A stretch of 10,114 nt of DNA from assembly GCA_026712885.1 (NCBI GenBank), contig JAPOPO010000009.1:1-10114 (forward strand). Direction: 5' to 3'. A program made the translations under genes and the position numbers. Each line of letters opens with the position of its first letter. The stretch's first letter is position 1. This stretch comes from Rhodospirillales bacterium (GTDB lineage Bacteria > Pseudomonadota > Alphaproteobacteria > UBA828). Below are positions 1 to 8,424 of this stretch, piece by piece. The notes under the pieces were generated by a model. It saw nothing but the letters and a program-made list of their open reading frames with translations. It did no database searches and was not told the DNA's origin.

Positions 1-363
1 TCTCGCGATGACGAGCGCGCAGCAAATGACACCTCTGCTCTCGCCCCTCCCCCGCTCCGCCTCCGCCCGCGCCCACTGCCTCCCGCCGGCCGCGCGCAGG
101 CTGACCAGCTCGCTGTCGATCGTGAGCTTGTTGTAAACGAAGAGCAGCGAGCAAAATAGTGCGATCGGCAAGATCGCGCTCAGGAACGTCGGCAGCACCA
201 GCATGCTCATCAGCAGGAAGGCGCTGAACGACAGACCCTTGTTGACGATCAGGTCGATGATGCGGAGCGACTGCGACAGCCAGACGACCGCCGTAAGTCC
301 CAGCGTGACGAGCAGGAACGGGCCTATAAGCTGGCGCAGCAGGTAACGTTGGTAGCGCGGCAT
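1..363 (-). CDS. lptF: LPS export permease LptF, N-terminal part (runs off left edge)
   Basis: Inner-membrane permease of the LptB2FG ABC transporter, which extracts LPS from the inner membrane and passes it to the Lpt bridge. The 121 residues visible start MPRYQRYLLRQLIGPF, a typical LptF opening, followed by a first membrane segment (about 13-30), the family-like stretch SQSLRIIDLIVNKGLS (30-45), a second membrane segment (about 47-76) and then YNKLTIDSELVSLRAAG (77-93). Full-length LptF is about 360-390 residues, so most of the protein lies outside the window. After about residue 97 the reading frame stays open but turns Arg/Glu/Gly-rich (RAEAERGRGESRG) where LptF should enter its next conserved, hydrophobic part. 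This may be a rearrangement, a repeat, or an assembly error at the edge. lptG, its usual neighbour, would lie further left. The identity of residues 1-97 is secure by family resemblance; intactness is not. Confidence 0.85.
   Translation of the reverse strand, partial: MPRYQRYLLRQLIGPFLLVTLGLTAVVWLSQSLRIIDLIVNKGLSFSAFLLMSMLVLPTFLSAILPIALFCSLLFVYNKLTIDSELVSLRAAGGRQWARAEAERGRGESRGVICCALVIAR
32..87. repeat. Polypyrimidine/polypurine low-complexity tract
   Basis: On the plus strand these bases are almost all C and T, broken only by isolated purines, and include runs such as CCCCTCCCCC and CTCCGCCTCCGCCC. The tract coincides with the point where the LptF reading frame stops resembling its family. 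C-rich/G-rich tracts of this kind are common in interspersed intergenic repeats of GC-rich alphaproteobacteria, but no second copy occurs in this window, so calling it a dispersed repeat is inference. Confidence 0.4.
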
Positions 364-368
364 GCCTC

Positions 369-399
369 ATTATAGCGTTCGCGCGCCGGAACGGGTGAA
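369..399 (-). promoter_or_regulatory. Putative lptF promoter with perfect TATAAT, possible leaderless mRNA
   Basis: Read on the minus strand, a perfect -10 hexamer TATAAT (374 to 369) lies only 5 nt before the lptF ATG. A possible -35, TTCACC (399 to 394), is 19 nt upstream of it, longer than the usual 17. Initiation 6-8 nt after the hexamer would fall at or beside the A of the ATG, giving a leaderless transcript. The only purine-rich stretch before the ATG is GAGG, 2 nt away, too close for a normal Shine-Dalgarno. A chance TATAAT is improbable in such GC-rich DNA but not excluded. Confidence 0.45.
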
Positions 400-457
400 T
401 CCCGATGGCGACGCCGGTCGAGCGCGCCGCGTAAACCTTGACCGTACTGAAAATTCC

Positions 458-1885
458 CTACTGGAGCGGCGGGCGGTGCCGACTCCAATTCGTCGCCGCC
501 TCGAATGCCGCCGCCGCGCGGAATACCCGTGCGTCGTCGTAGGTGCGGCCGACGATCTGCAGGCCGGTGGGGACTCCGTTCCGCGCGAAGCCGGTCGGCA
601 CGCTCGCCGCCGGGCACTGGTTCATCATGTTGAACGGGTAGGTGAGCAGCCAGCCCAGGTGCGGCTCGACCGGCTTGCCGTTGACGGTGAAGCCGGGGTC
701 CATGTTGGTGTGGTCCGCCTTGACCGCCGGCACCGCGAGCGTCGGGCAGATCATTACGTCGTAACGCTCGAGGATCGGTGCGAGCTTCTGGTACATCCAG
801 CCGCGCGTACGGCTGACGCGCTCGAACTCGACGGCGCTGACCCGCTGGCCCCTCTCCACCAGGTCGACCACCCTCGGGTCCATCTCGAAGCGCCATTCGG
901 GGAGAAAGTCCTGCAACCCGCTGGCGAAGAAGACCTCGAAGAGCCGCAGGTACTGGTTCAGCACGCCTGAGGTCCAGCCGAGATCGACCTCTTCGACCTC
1001 GCAGCCGAGGTCGCGAAAGACTTTCACGGCCTTTCGCGTGTTGTCCCGCACCTCTTCGTCGACCTCGACGTAGCCGAGGTCCGGCGAGTAGGCGATACGC
1101 CAGCCCTCGATGCCCTCATAGGTAAGCGGCAGGCGGACCCGCGTCCTGAGGGAGTTGATGTCGGCCTTGTGGGGGCCGGAGACGACGTTCTGGAGCAAAG
1201 CGGACTCCGCCACCGTGCGGGTCAGCACGCCGATTTGCACCAGGAAGACGTGGGGCGCCGTGGTGTCGTTCGGGTTGCGGCCGTAGGGTGGCTTGAAGCC
1301 GAAGATGCCGTTGACCGAGGCCGGAATGCGGATCGACCCGCCGCCGTCGCCGCCGTCCGCAATGGTGGTCATGCCTGCGGCCACCGCGCCGCCGCTGCCG
1401 CCGGACGAGCCTCCCGGCGTGTAGTCGGGATTCCAGGGATTGCGGCTCACGCCCCAGAGCGGGCTGTGGCTCGTCCCGGCATAGCCGAACTCGGGCGTCG
1501 TGGTGCGGATGTGGAGGATCGCGCCGGCGCGCATGAGCCGCTCGGTCACCGGATAGGTGTGATCGGGGCGGTTGTACTCCATGATCTTGGAGCCGATCGT
1601 GGTGATCTCGCCCTTGATCGCGTGGTAGTCCTTGCTCGCGAAGGGCAGGCCCTCGAGCGTGCGCAGCCGGCCGTCGGTCTTGCCGTAGCGCGCCTCGGCC
1701 GCCTTCGCCTGCTCCAGGGCACGTTCGAAATAGCTGTAAGTGACGAGGTTTAGCGCCGGGTTGACCGCCTCGCAGCGAGCAATCACGGCCTTCATCAGCT
1801 CGACCGGCGAGAGCGTTCGCGCCTTGAACGCAGCAAGCGCATCGAGCGCGCTCATGTAGCAAAGGTCGAGATCCGCAGCGGCCAT
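458..1885 (-). CDS. Amidase-signature family hydrolase
   Basis: A 475-residue serine hydrolase of the amidase-signature family (same fold as GatA, malonamidase and fatty-acid amide hydrolase), which cleaves carboxamide C-N bonds; probably cytoplasmic, with no signal peptide or membrane segment. The Ser-cisSer-Lys triad looks complete: Lys85 in LPFASKDYH, the cis-Ser in GGSSGGSGG (Ser160/161), and the nucleophile Ser184 in GGGSIRIPAS. The C-terminal part carries the usual PTLAVPA, FNMMNQCPAASVP and GVPTGLQIVGR stretches. The start at 1885 is supported by AGGAG 8 nt upstream. A longer in-frame start exists at 2002, but it overlaps the preceding gene and its extra 39 residues look like out-of-frame sequence. 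The gene follows the isochorismatase-fold gene after 17 nt, so the two are almost certainly co-transcribed. The substrate cannot be read from sequence. It is unlikely to be GatA, because no gatB or gatC is adjacent and the neighbour is catabolic. Confidence 0.9.
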   Translation of the reverse strand: MAAADLDLCYMSALDALAAFKARTLSPVELMKAVIARCEAVNPALNLVTYSYFERALEQAKAAEARYGKTDGRLRTLEGLPFASKDYHAIKGEITTIGSKIMEYNRPDHTYPVTERLMRAGAILHIRTTTPEFGYAGTSHSPLWGVSRNPWNPDYTPGGSSGGSGGAVAAGMTTIADGGDGGGSIRIPASVNGIFGFKPPYGRNPNDTTAPHVFLVQIGVLTRTVAESALLQNVVSGPHKADINSLRTRVRLPLTYEGIEGWRIAYSPDLGYVEVDEEVRDNTRKAVKVFRDLGCEVEEVDLGWTSGVLNQYLRLFEVFFASGLQDFLPEWRFEMDPRVVDLVERGQRVSAVEFERVSRTRGWMYQKLAPILERYDVMICPTLAVPAVKADHTNMDPGFTVNGKPVEPHLGWLLTYPFNMMNQCPAASVPTGFARNGVPTGLQIVGRTYDDARVFRAAAAFEAATNWSRHRPPLQ

Positions 1886-1902
1886 GACGAACGCTCCTGC
1901 CC

Positions 1903-2613
1903 TTATTCGTTGCTGAAGGCCTCCAGCTCGTTGAGGTAGACAAGCACGCGCTCCGCCGGCTCGACATCGCCGAACTTGGCGTCGATGTCGAACAGGTTCC
2001 ACTCGACGACCCCGGGTACGCGGTCGCCCACGCCTTCCCGAACGACGATGGGGCGGAAGCCCTCAGCGATCGCGTCTTCGGCCGAGTGACGCACGCAGCC
2101 GGCCATGGTTACGCCCGTGATGATAACCGTGTCGACCCGCTGGGCGCGGAGATAGCCCGCGAGGTAGGTGCCGTGGAATGCGCTTGCGCGCTTCTTGACG
2201 ATCACCTGCTCGCCGCGCTCCGGCATCGGCGCGATGCGCTCGTCGATCTGCGCCTCGTGCGAGCCTTCCCGCAAGGTCTCGACCGGAATCTTCATGTGCC
2301 AAAGCCCGGTGTCGGCGTGCGGCCCGGTCGGGTCCTGATAGGCTGTCGTCGTGTAGATCACGGGAATGTTCTTCTCGCGCGCGGCGGCCAGCAGCTGCTG
2401 GTTGGTGGGGATGATCACCTCCATGTTGTCGCACGTGAAGTTATGGCCGGGCCGGGTCCACGCGTTCGCAAGATCGATGATCAGGAGTGCCGGCCTGGTT
2501 CCAAACCCGATGCGGCGCTGGAACCCCCGCGTCTGGTAAATCTCGGAATCGGCGGCGAAGATCGTCTCGAGCGCGCGCCTGACTTCCTCGTCGCGTGAAA
2601 GCTCCGCCGTCAT
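1903..2613 (-). CDS. Isochorismatase-fold cysteine amidohydrolase, N-carbamoylsarcosine amidase-like
   Basis: A 236-residue cytoplasmic hydrolase of the isochorismatase-like superfamily. The Asp-Lys-Cys catalytic set is visible: Asp47 in ALLIIDLANAW, Lys140 in VIVKKRASAFHGT, and Cys173 in GVTMAGCVRHSAEDA. The C-terminal half (FRPIVVREGVGDR, then WNLFDIDAKFGDV) is the pattern I associate with N-carbamoylsarcosine amidohydrolase and its relatives such as maleamate amidohydrolase, rather than with isochorismatase proper or nicotinamidase. Family members hydrolyse carbamoyl groups or small primary amides. The start at 2613 is supported by a strong AGGAGG 7 nt upstream. It is the first gene of an operon with the amidase-signature enzyme 17 nt downstream, suggesting sequential steps on one nitrogenous compound; that pairing is inference. 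The exact substrate (N-carbamoylsarcosine, maleamate, a ureido acid or another amide) is unresolved. Confidence 0.88.
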   Translation of the reverse strand: MTAELSRDEEVRRALETIFAADSEIYQTRGFQRRIGFGTRPALLIIDLANAWTRPGHNFTCDNMEVIIPTNQQLLAAAREKNIPVIYTTTAYQDPTGPHADTGLWHMKIPVETLREGSHEAQIDERIAPMPERGEQVIVKKRASAFHGTYLAGYLRAQRVDTVIITGVTMAGCVRHSAEDAIAEGFRPIVVREGVGDRVPGVVEWNLFDIDAKFGDVEPAERVLVYLNELEAFSNE

Positions 2614-2643
2614 CCTGAATCCTCCTGCCGTGGCTGGGTGCCG

Positions 2644-2673
2644 AGTGTAGCCGCCGTACTGGCGGGCCGCCAG
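2644..2673 (-). promoter_or_regulatory. Putative promoter of the two-gene amidohydrolase operon
   Basis: On the minus strand, TACACT (2649 to 2644) is a plausible -10, with a weak -35 CTGGCG (2673 to 2668) 18 nt upstream. The -10 ends 30 nt before the start codon of the first gene, leaving room for the AGGAGG ribosome site. The same 13-nt context around the -10, with one difference, recurs before the EVE-domain gene at 8257-8269. The -35 is poor, so this remains tentative. Confidence 0.35.
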
Positions 2674-2717
2674 ACGTGCTCGGTGCAGCAGCGGCGAGAA
2701 GTCCGGGAATAACGTAG

Positions 2718-2746
2718 TTGACCCTGGCGGTGTGCGGCGCCTAAAT
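2718..2746 (+). promoter_or_regulatory. Putative promoter of tRNA-Cys
   Basis: TTGACC (2718-2723) matches five of six bases of the sigma70-type -35. At the ideal 17-nt spacing lies CTAAAT (2741-2746), a modest -10 in which the last three bases match. Initiation near 2753 would give a leader of about 20 nt before the mature tRNA 5' end. Spacing and position favour a real promoter; the -10 is imperfect. Confidence 0.5.
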
Positions 2747-2773
2747 GAGGTGCGGACGCGGCACGCACCCTGG

Positions 2774-2847
2774 GGCCGGGTGGCAGAGTGGCTATGCAGC
2801 GGACTGCAAATCCGTGTACGCCGGTTCGATTCCGGCCTCGGCCTCCA
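2774..2847 (+). tRNA. tRNA-Cys (anticodon GCA)
   Basis: A 74-nt cloverleaf can be folded by eye. The acceptor stem GGCCGGG (2774-2780) pairs with CTCGGCC (2837-2843) with one G-U. The anticodon stem is CGGAC/ATCCG-like around the loop CTGCAAA, with anticodon GCA at 2806-2808. The T arm is GCCGG-TTCGATT-CCGGC. Discriminator T and an encoded CCA end the gene at 2847. It is very close to the standard bacterial tRNA-Cys. It is transcribed divergently from the amidohydrolase operon, and the DUF3576 gene follows 134 nt downstream. No clear intrinsic terminator follows, so some read-through into the downstream gene is possible. Confidence 0.97.
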
Positions 2848-2981
2848 GCTTCACCAAGAACAGACGCACTCACATTTTGCGACGCCGAAGACATACAGGC
2901 GGCGATCTCGTCCGAATCTGATACGGCGTTTTCGTGCCTCGTGGTAAAACCGGGCAAGCACGTTCAACGGGGGTAGCCGGC

Positions 2982-3509
2982 ATGAGGCGCTCGCACATCG
3001 GTTTGGGGATGCTTGGCGTCTTCCTTTTGGCTCTGACGGGGGCCGCTTGTGAGAACGCGAAGACGGATATTCCGCCGGATACTTACGATCCCCGTTGGCG
3101 CGGTGCAGAGCAAGCTGGAGGCAGCATATTCGGCTCCGGTGGAGTCACGCTTTTCGGCGACGAGGATGACGCGCCGGTCAGCGGCATTGGCGTCAATGCC
3201 TTCCTCTGGCGCGCGACCCTCGACACCATCTCCTTCATGCCGCTGCTCTCGGCCGATCCCTTTGGCGGCGTGATCATTACCGATTGGTACGCTCCGGCGG
3301 AGAGCCCCGACGAGCGCTTCAAGATGACGGTCTATATCCTGGGTCGGACGTTGCGCGCGGATGGCGTGCAGGTCTCCGTGTTTCGCCAGGAACGTGGCGA
3401 AGGCGGCCTCTGGGAGGACCGCCCCACCAGCGCGGACACCGCCGTCAGTCTCGAAGACAGAATCCTCGACCGCGCCCGGCAACTGCGTACCGCACAGCTC
3501 ACCCGCTAG
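2982..3509 (+). CDS. DUF3576 family putative lipoprotein
   Basis: A 175-residue protein of the DUF3576 family, common upstream of leuS in alphaproteobacteria and without an assigned function. The N-terminus has MRRS followed by a hydrophobic segment (about 6-21) ending LTGAAC, with Cys23 as the probable lipidation site. The residue three before the Cys is Gly rather than the usual Leu/Val/Ile, so the lipobox is imperfect. The conserved core is GIGVNAFLWRATLDTISFMP (68-87), then ADPFGGVIITDWY (91-103). Beyond it are probable beta strands (FKMTVYILG, VQVSVFRQE) and a C-terminal helix (LEDRILDRARQLR). It is expected to be exported to the periplasm and anchored to a membrane, possibly the outer one. 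The start at 2982 places the charged n-region directly before the signal segment. An in-frame ATG-less extension back to 2934 would use GTG and bury the signal peptide. The ribosome site is weak (GGGGGT). leuS lies 112 nt downstream. Confidence 0.82.
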   Translation: MRRSHIGLGMLGVFLLALTGAACENAKTDIPPDTYDPRWRGAEQAGGSIFGSGGVTLFGDEDDAPVSGIGVNAFLWRATLDTISFMPLLSADPFGGVIITDWYAPAESPDERFKMTVYILGRTLRADGVQVSVFRQERGEGGLWEDRPTSADTAVSLEDRILDRARQLRTAQLTR

Positions 3510-3521
3510 AGAGTGCAACCC

Positions 3522-3554
3522 CCGGCGCTCGGCCGCGCTGTGCGGCTGCGCCGG
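3522..3554 (+). terminator. GC-rich hairpin between the DUF3576 gene and leuS
   Basis: A 7-bp outer stem CCGGCGC (3522-3528) / GCGCCGG (3548-3554) and a 5-bp inner stem GCCGC (3532-3536) / GCGGC (3542-3546) enclose the loop GCTGT, with a 3:1 internal bulge. There is no T-run after it (CCCGCCCGTCATGC), so it is not a classical intrinsic terminator. It starts 12 nt after the DUF3576 stop and could end or protect that mRNA, or act as leader structure for leuS. The structure is seen directly; the role is inferred. Confidence 0.4.
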
Positions 3555-3567
3555 CCCGCCCGTCATG

Positions 3568-3574
3568 CTATAGG
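3568..3574 (+). promoter_or_regulatory. Possible -10 element upstream of leuS
   Basis: CTATAGG contains TATAGG, matching TATAAT at the first two and fourth bases with an AT-rich core that stands out locally. It lies about 48 nt before the preferred leuS start and just after the hairpin at 3522-3554. No convincing -35 hexamer is present at 16-18 nt, so this is weak. Confidence 0.25.
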
Positions 3575-3621
3575 GACGCCGCTCTCCGGCACCGGCCGGA
3601 ATGAGGGAGCGAGCGTTGCCA

Positions 3622-6175
<2,554 letters not shown>

Positions 6176-6189
<14 letters not shown>

Positions 6190-6715
6190 TCGGCTGCTCC
6201 GCCGGCGCGCTACACGGTTCTGGCGCAGAACAACCCCCGTCCTCGCCCTCGTTCTTTCCCTCGTCCTGCTCGGCGCCTGCTCCGTGGAGCCGCTCTATGG
6301 CTCCCGCGCAAGCAAGGCGCGTGGCGGCGGAGTGGCAGCGATCGAGATTGCGCCGATCAAGGACCGGGTCGGCCACATCGTTCGTAACCATCTGATCGAC
6401 AGCCTTACGCCGAAGGGACAGCCGGCGCATCCCGATTATCGCCTGACCCTTTCGGTCGAGCAGGAAAAGATTCCGCTGCTGATCCAGCTTGACGACCACG
6501 CGACCCGGTTCAATCTCACGCTCCGTGCCCGGTTTTCGCTAGCCGATAGGGATGGAACGGTAAGGTATCGCGACACGGCGCAGGCGACGGGCAGTTTCAA
6601 CGTGGTCGAGTCAGGGTTCGCCACCGTGACTGCGGAGCGGGACGCGGCGGAAGAAGCGGCGCGAGTGCTAAGCGAGGAAATCCTGACGCTGATTCTCCTC
6701 TATCTCCGTCGATGA
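6176..6715 (+). CDS. lptE: LPS-assembly lipoprotein LptE
   Basis: Outer-membrane lipoprotein that plugs and assists the LptD barrel, completing LPS delivery to the cell surface. It has 179 residues, with an Arg-rich n-region, a hydrophobic segment (about 21-32) and a good lipobox LLGAC with lipidated Cys35. This is followed by SVEPLYG, the typical start of mature alphaproteobacterial LptE. The mature part is low-similarity alpha/beta sequence (EIAPIKDRVGHIVRNHLID, then YRLTLSVEQEK), ending in a C-terminal helix EEAARVLSEEILTLILLYLRR-like in composition. The start ATG lies inside the leuS 3' end (14-nt overlap), so expression is likely tied to leuS translation. holA begins 37 nt after its stop. 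The identification rests on lipobox, length and the leuS-lptE-holA order as much as on residues. Confidence 0.9.
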
Positions 6716-6752
6716 GGCGCCTGGCATCGCACACGCCGGAGGCTGACGCCCC

Positions 6753-7793
6753 ATGAAAGTCCCACCGGCGCGCGCCGACCGCTTCTGCGCCGCGCCGGAG
6801 GCGGGCATCCGGCTGGTCCTGATCTATGGTTCCAACGAAGGCTTGGTGCGGGCCCGCGCCGAAGCGTGCGTGCGGGCCGTCGCGGAGGATCCCAACGACC
6901 CCTTTCGCGTCACCACCCTGGACCCGGCGCTGCTGCGTGACGAGCCGGGTCGGCTTGCCGATGAAGCGGCGGGGCTCTCGCTTATCGGCGGCCGACGCGC
7001 CGTCCGCCTGCGTGGAGCGACCGAGGCGGTGGTCCCTGCAGTCCGCTCGTGCCTGGCGCTTCCATCAACAGAAAGTCTGGTGATCGCCGAGGCCGGCCCG
7101 CTGACGCCGCGCTCGGGGCTCCGGCGCCTGTGCGAGCAAGAAGCGAGCCTCGCCGCCATCGCCTGCTACGACGAAAGCGCCAAGGGCGCCGCGGCATTGA
7201 TTGAAGCCCTCTGCGCAAAGCGGAACATCACGGTGGCGCCCGAGACTGCCGCGTGGCTTGCCGAGCGTTTGGGCAGCGACCGCCGCCAGATCGAGAGCGG
7301 GGTCGAAAAGCTCGCGGTCTACCTTGGCGATGCCGAAGCCGAGGGCGGCGTGCTTACGATCGAGGCGGCGGAGGCCTGCGTCGGCGATGCGGCCGAGGCG
7401 TCCGCCGACGCGGTCGCGCGTCTGGCCCTATCCGGCAACCGTGAGGGGCTCGACCGGGCGATGTCGCGGGCGCTCTACGGCGGCGTGCAGCCGATTACCA
7501 TCCTCCGCGCCGCGGCCCGGCGTCTCGCGCGACTTCATCTCGCGGCTGGAGCCGTCGAAGGGGGCGCCAGCCAGGGGGAGGCGATGGGCGGCCTAAGGCC
7601 GCCGGTCTACGCGAGAGAACGGACCGCTTTCGCTCAAGAGATGACGCGTTGGCCGAGCGCTCGCGCCGCCCGCGCGCTGGGCCTGCTGACCCGCGCCGAG
7701 CGCGACTGCAAGGTCTCTGGCGGCACGCCTGAGGCGATCTGCTGGCAGACACTGCTGCGGGTCGCGCGCGCGGCCCAGAGGCGGGATGCTTGA
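6753..7793 (+). CDS. holA: DNA polymerase III, delta subunit
   Basis: Clamp-loader subunit that opens the beta sliding clamp, working in the cytoplasm with tau/gamma and delta-prime. Its 346 residues are the normal length. The N-terminal AAA+-like domain begins with VLIYGSNEGLVRARAEA (about 22-38), the degenerate nucleotide-binding region expected for delta, which lacks a proper Walker A. Then follow FRVTTLDPALLRDEPGRLADE and LSLIGGRRAVRLR. The middle part has AWLAERLGSDRRQIESGVEKL, followed by the C-terminal collar domain with YGGVQPITILRAAARRLARL and a final LLTRAERDCKVSGG helix region. GGAGG precedes the ATG by 10 nt. It is the last gene of the leuS-lptE-holA unit and converges on the EVE-domain gene, with only 16 nt between the two stop codons and no room for a separate terminator. 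Confidence 0.96.
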   Translation: MKVPPARADRFCAAPEAGIRLVLIYGSNEGLVRARAEACVRAVAEDPNDPFRVTTLDPALLRDEPGRLADEAAGLSLIGGRRAVRLRGATEAVVPAVRSCLALPSTESLVIAEAGPLTPRSGLRRLCEQEASLAAIACYDESAKGAAALIEALCAKRNITVAPETAAWLAERLGSDRRQIESGVEKLAVYLGDAEAEGGVLTIEAAEACVGDAAEASADAVARLALSGNREGLDRAMSRALYGGVQPITILRAAARRLARLHLAAGAVEGGASQGEAMGGLRPPVYARERTAFAQEMTRWPSARAARALGLLTRAERDCKVSGGTPEAICWQTLLRVARAAQRRDA

Positions 7794-7809
7794 GCGGAAC
7801 TGTCTCGAG

Positions 7810-8223
7810 TCAGGCCGCGATGCCCGCCAGCGTGCAGATGCGTCGCCACTCCGCCGGAGTCACGGGGCTCACCGAGAGCCGTGATTGACGCACGAGCTGC
7901 ATGTCCTGGAGCGCGGGGTCTTTCTTGATCTGCTTCAGCGAGACCGCCTGGCTCACCGGGACCACGGCCTTGACATCGACCATACCGAAGCGCCCGGAGG
8001 AGTCGGTGGGATCGGGATAGTGCTCCTTGACGACCTCGACGACGCCGACGATCTCCTTCGCGTTGACCGAGTGGTAGAAGAAGCAGCGGTCGCCCTGCTT
8101 CATGGCCTTCATGTTGTTGTTCGCCTGATGGTTGCGCACGCCATCCCATTCGGTGACGACATCGCGCACCTGGTCGTCCCACGACCAGGATCCGGGTTCC
8201 GATTTCAAGAGCCAATAGGCCAT
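7810..8223 (-). CDS. EVE-domain protein (THYN1-like)
   Basis: A 137-residue cytoplasmic protein consisting of a single EVE domain, a PUA/YTH-related fold whose members bind modified bases in DNA or RNA. Motifs seen: the MAYWLLKSEPGSWSWDD start, WDGVRNHQANNNMKAM (26-41), GDRCFFYHS (44-52), the central IVGVVEVVKEHYPDPTD (58-74), and LKQIKKDPALQDMQLVRQSR (96-115) followed by LSVSPVT. The length matches stand-alone bacterial members. The start at 8223 has GGAGG 8 nt upstream; an in-frame extension to 8346 would add 41 residues unlike the family. It stands alone, convergent with holA and divergent from ccmDEF. What it reads in the cell is unknown; the modified-base role comes from the family. Confidence 0.93.
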   Translation of the reverse strand: MAYWLLKSEPGSWSWDDQVRDVVTEWDGVRNHQANNNMKAMKQGDRCFFYHSVNAKEIVGVVEVVKEHYPDPTDSSGRFGMVDVKAVVPVSQAVSLKQIKKDPALQDMQLVRQSRLSVSPVTPAEWRRICTLAGIAA

Positions 8224-8260
8224 TCTGCGCCCCTCCAAACGACCGCTTCGCCGTGAGCCA

Positions 8261-8289
8261 AGTGTAGCCATCAGGCACCTTGCCGTCAG
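8261..8289 (-). promoter_or_regulatory. Putative promoter of the EVE-domain gene
   Basis: On the minus strand, CTGACG (8289 to 8284) and TACACT (8266 to 8261) each match their consensus at four of six positions, with the ideal 17-nt spacing. The -10 ends 37 nt before the start codon. The sequence around the -10 (GCCAAGTGTAGCC on the plus strand, 8257-8269) repeats that at 2640-2652 upstream of the amidohydrolase operon with one difference. Confidence 0.5.
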
Positions 8290-8424
8290 CCGTCGCACCC
8301 TCTGCCCACAGGTCGCCGTCTTGATGTCGGCGTACGATGCCCCCACACTATGCTAATTGCTAGACAACGAGTCTGTCGGGTGGTGCCTTGAGCGGTGCCA
8401 GCGGCGGCGGGTGGACGCGGGGCA
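8290..8424. other. Upstream region of ccmDEF
   Basis: This stretch between the EVE-gene promoter and ccmD has no coding potential that I can support. It is locally AT-richer at 8345-8365 (TATGCTAATTGCTAG), where a -10 could lie, but I find no -35 at acceptable spacing. A short direct repeat GGTGCC occurs at 8382-8387 and 8394-8399. A promoter for ccmDEF must lie here or within ccmD, because the gene upstream is on the other strand. Confidence 0.4.

Noticed and set aside
458..2002. Longer amidase start at 2002
   Set aside because: It would overlap the upstream gene by 100 nt and adds 39 Arg-rich residues that mirror another frame; the ATG at 1885 has AGGAG at good spacing.
2774..2847. tRNA-Cys as an attachment site for an integrated element next to the amidohydrolase operon
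   Set aside because: No integrase gene and no second copy of the tRNA 3' end is visible in the window, and base composition does not change noticeably on either side.
2883..2905. CGCCG...CGGCG as a tRNA-Cys terminator
   Set aside because: The stem is only 5 bp with a long loop and no T-run follows, so it is not distinguishable from chance in GC-rich DNA.
2788..2976. Open frames running out of tRNA-Cys into the spacer before the DUF3576 gene
   Set aside because: They begin inside the tRNA, have no ribosome site and read as low-complexity Arg/Pro-rich sequence; the strongly structured tRNA accounts for the region.
2964..3566. Minus-strand 200-residue frame opposite the DUF3576 gene
   Set aside because: It mirrors the plus-strand gene in codon-position composition, has no recognisable domain and no ribosome site, and the plus-strand protein has a clear family pattern.
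8321..8354. TTGATG with TATGCT as the ccmDEF promoter
   Set aside because: The two hexamers are 22 nt apart, well beyond the usual 16-19 nt, so they are unlikely to act together.
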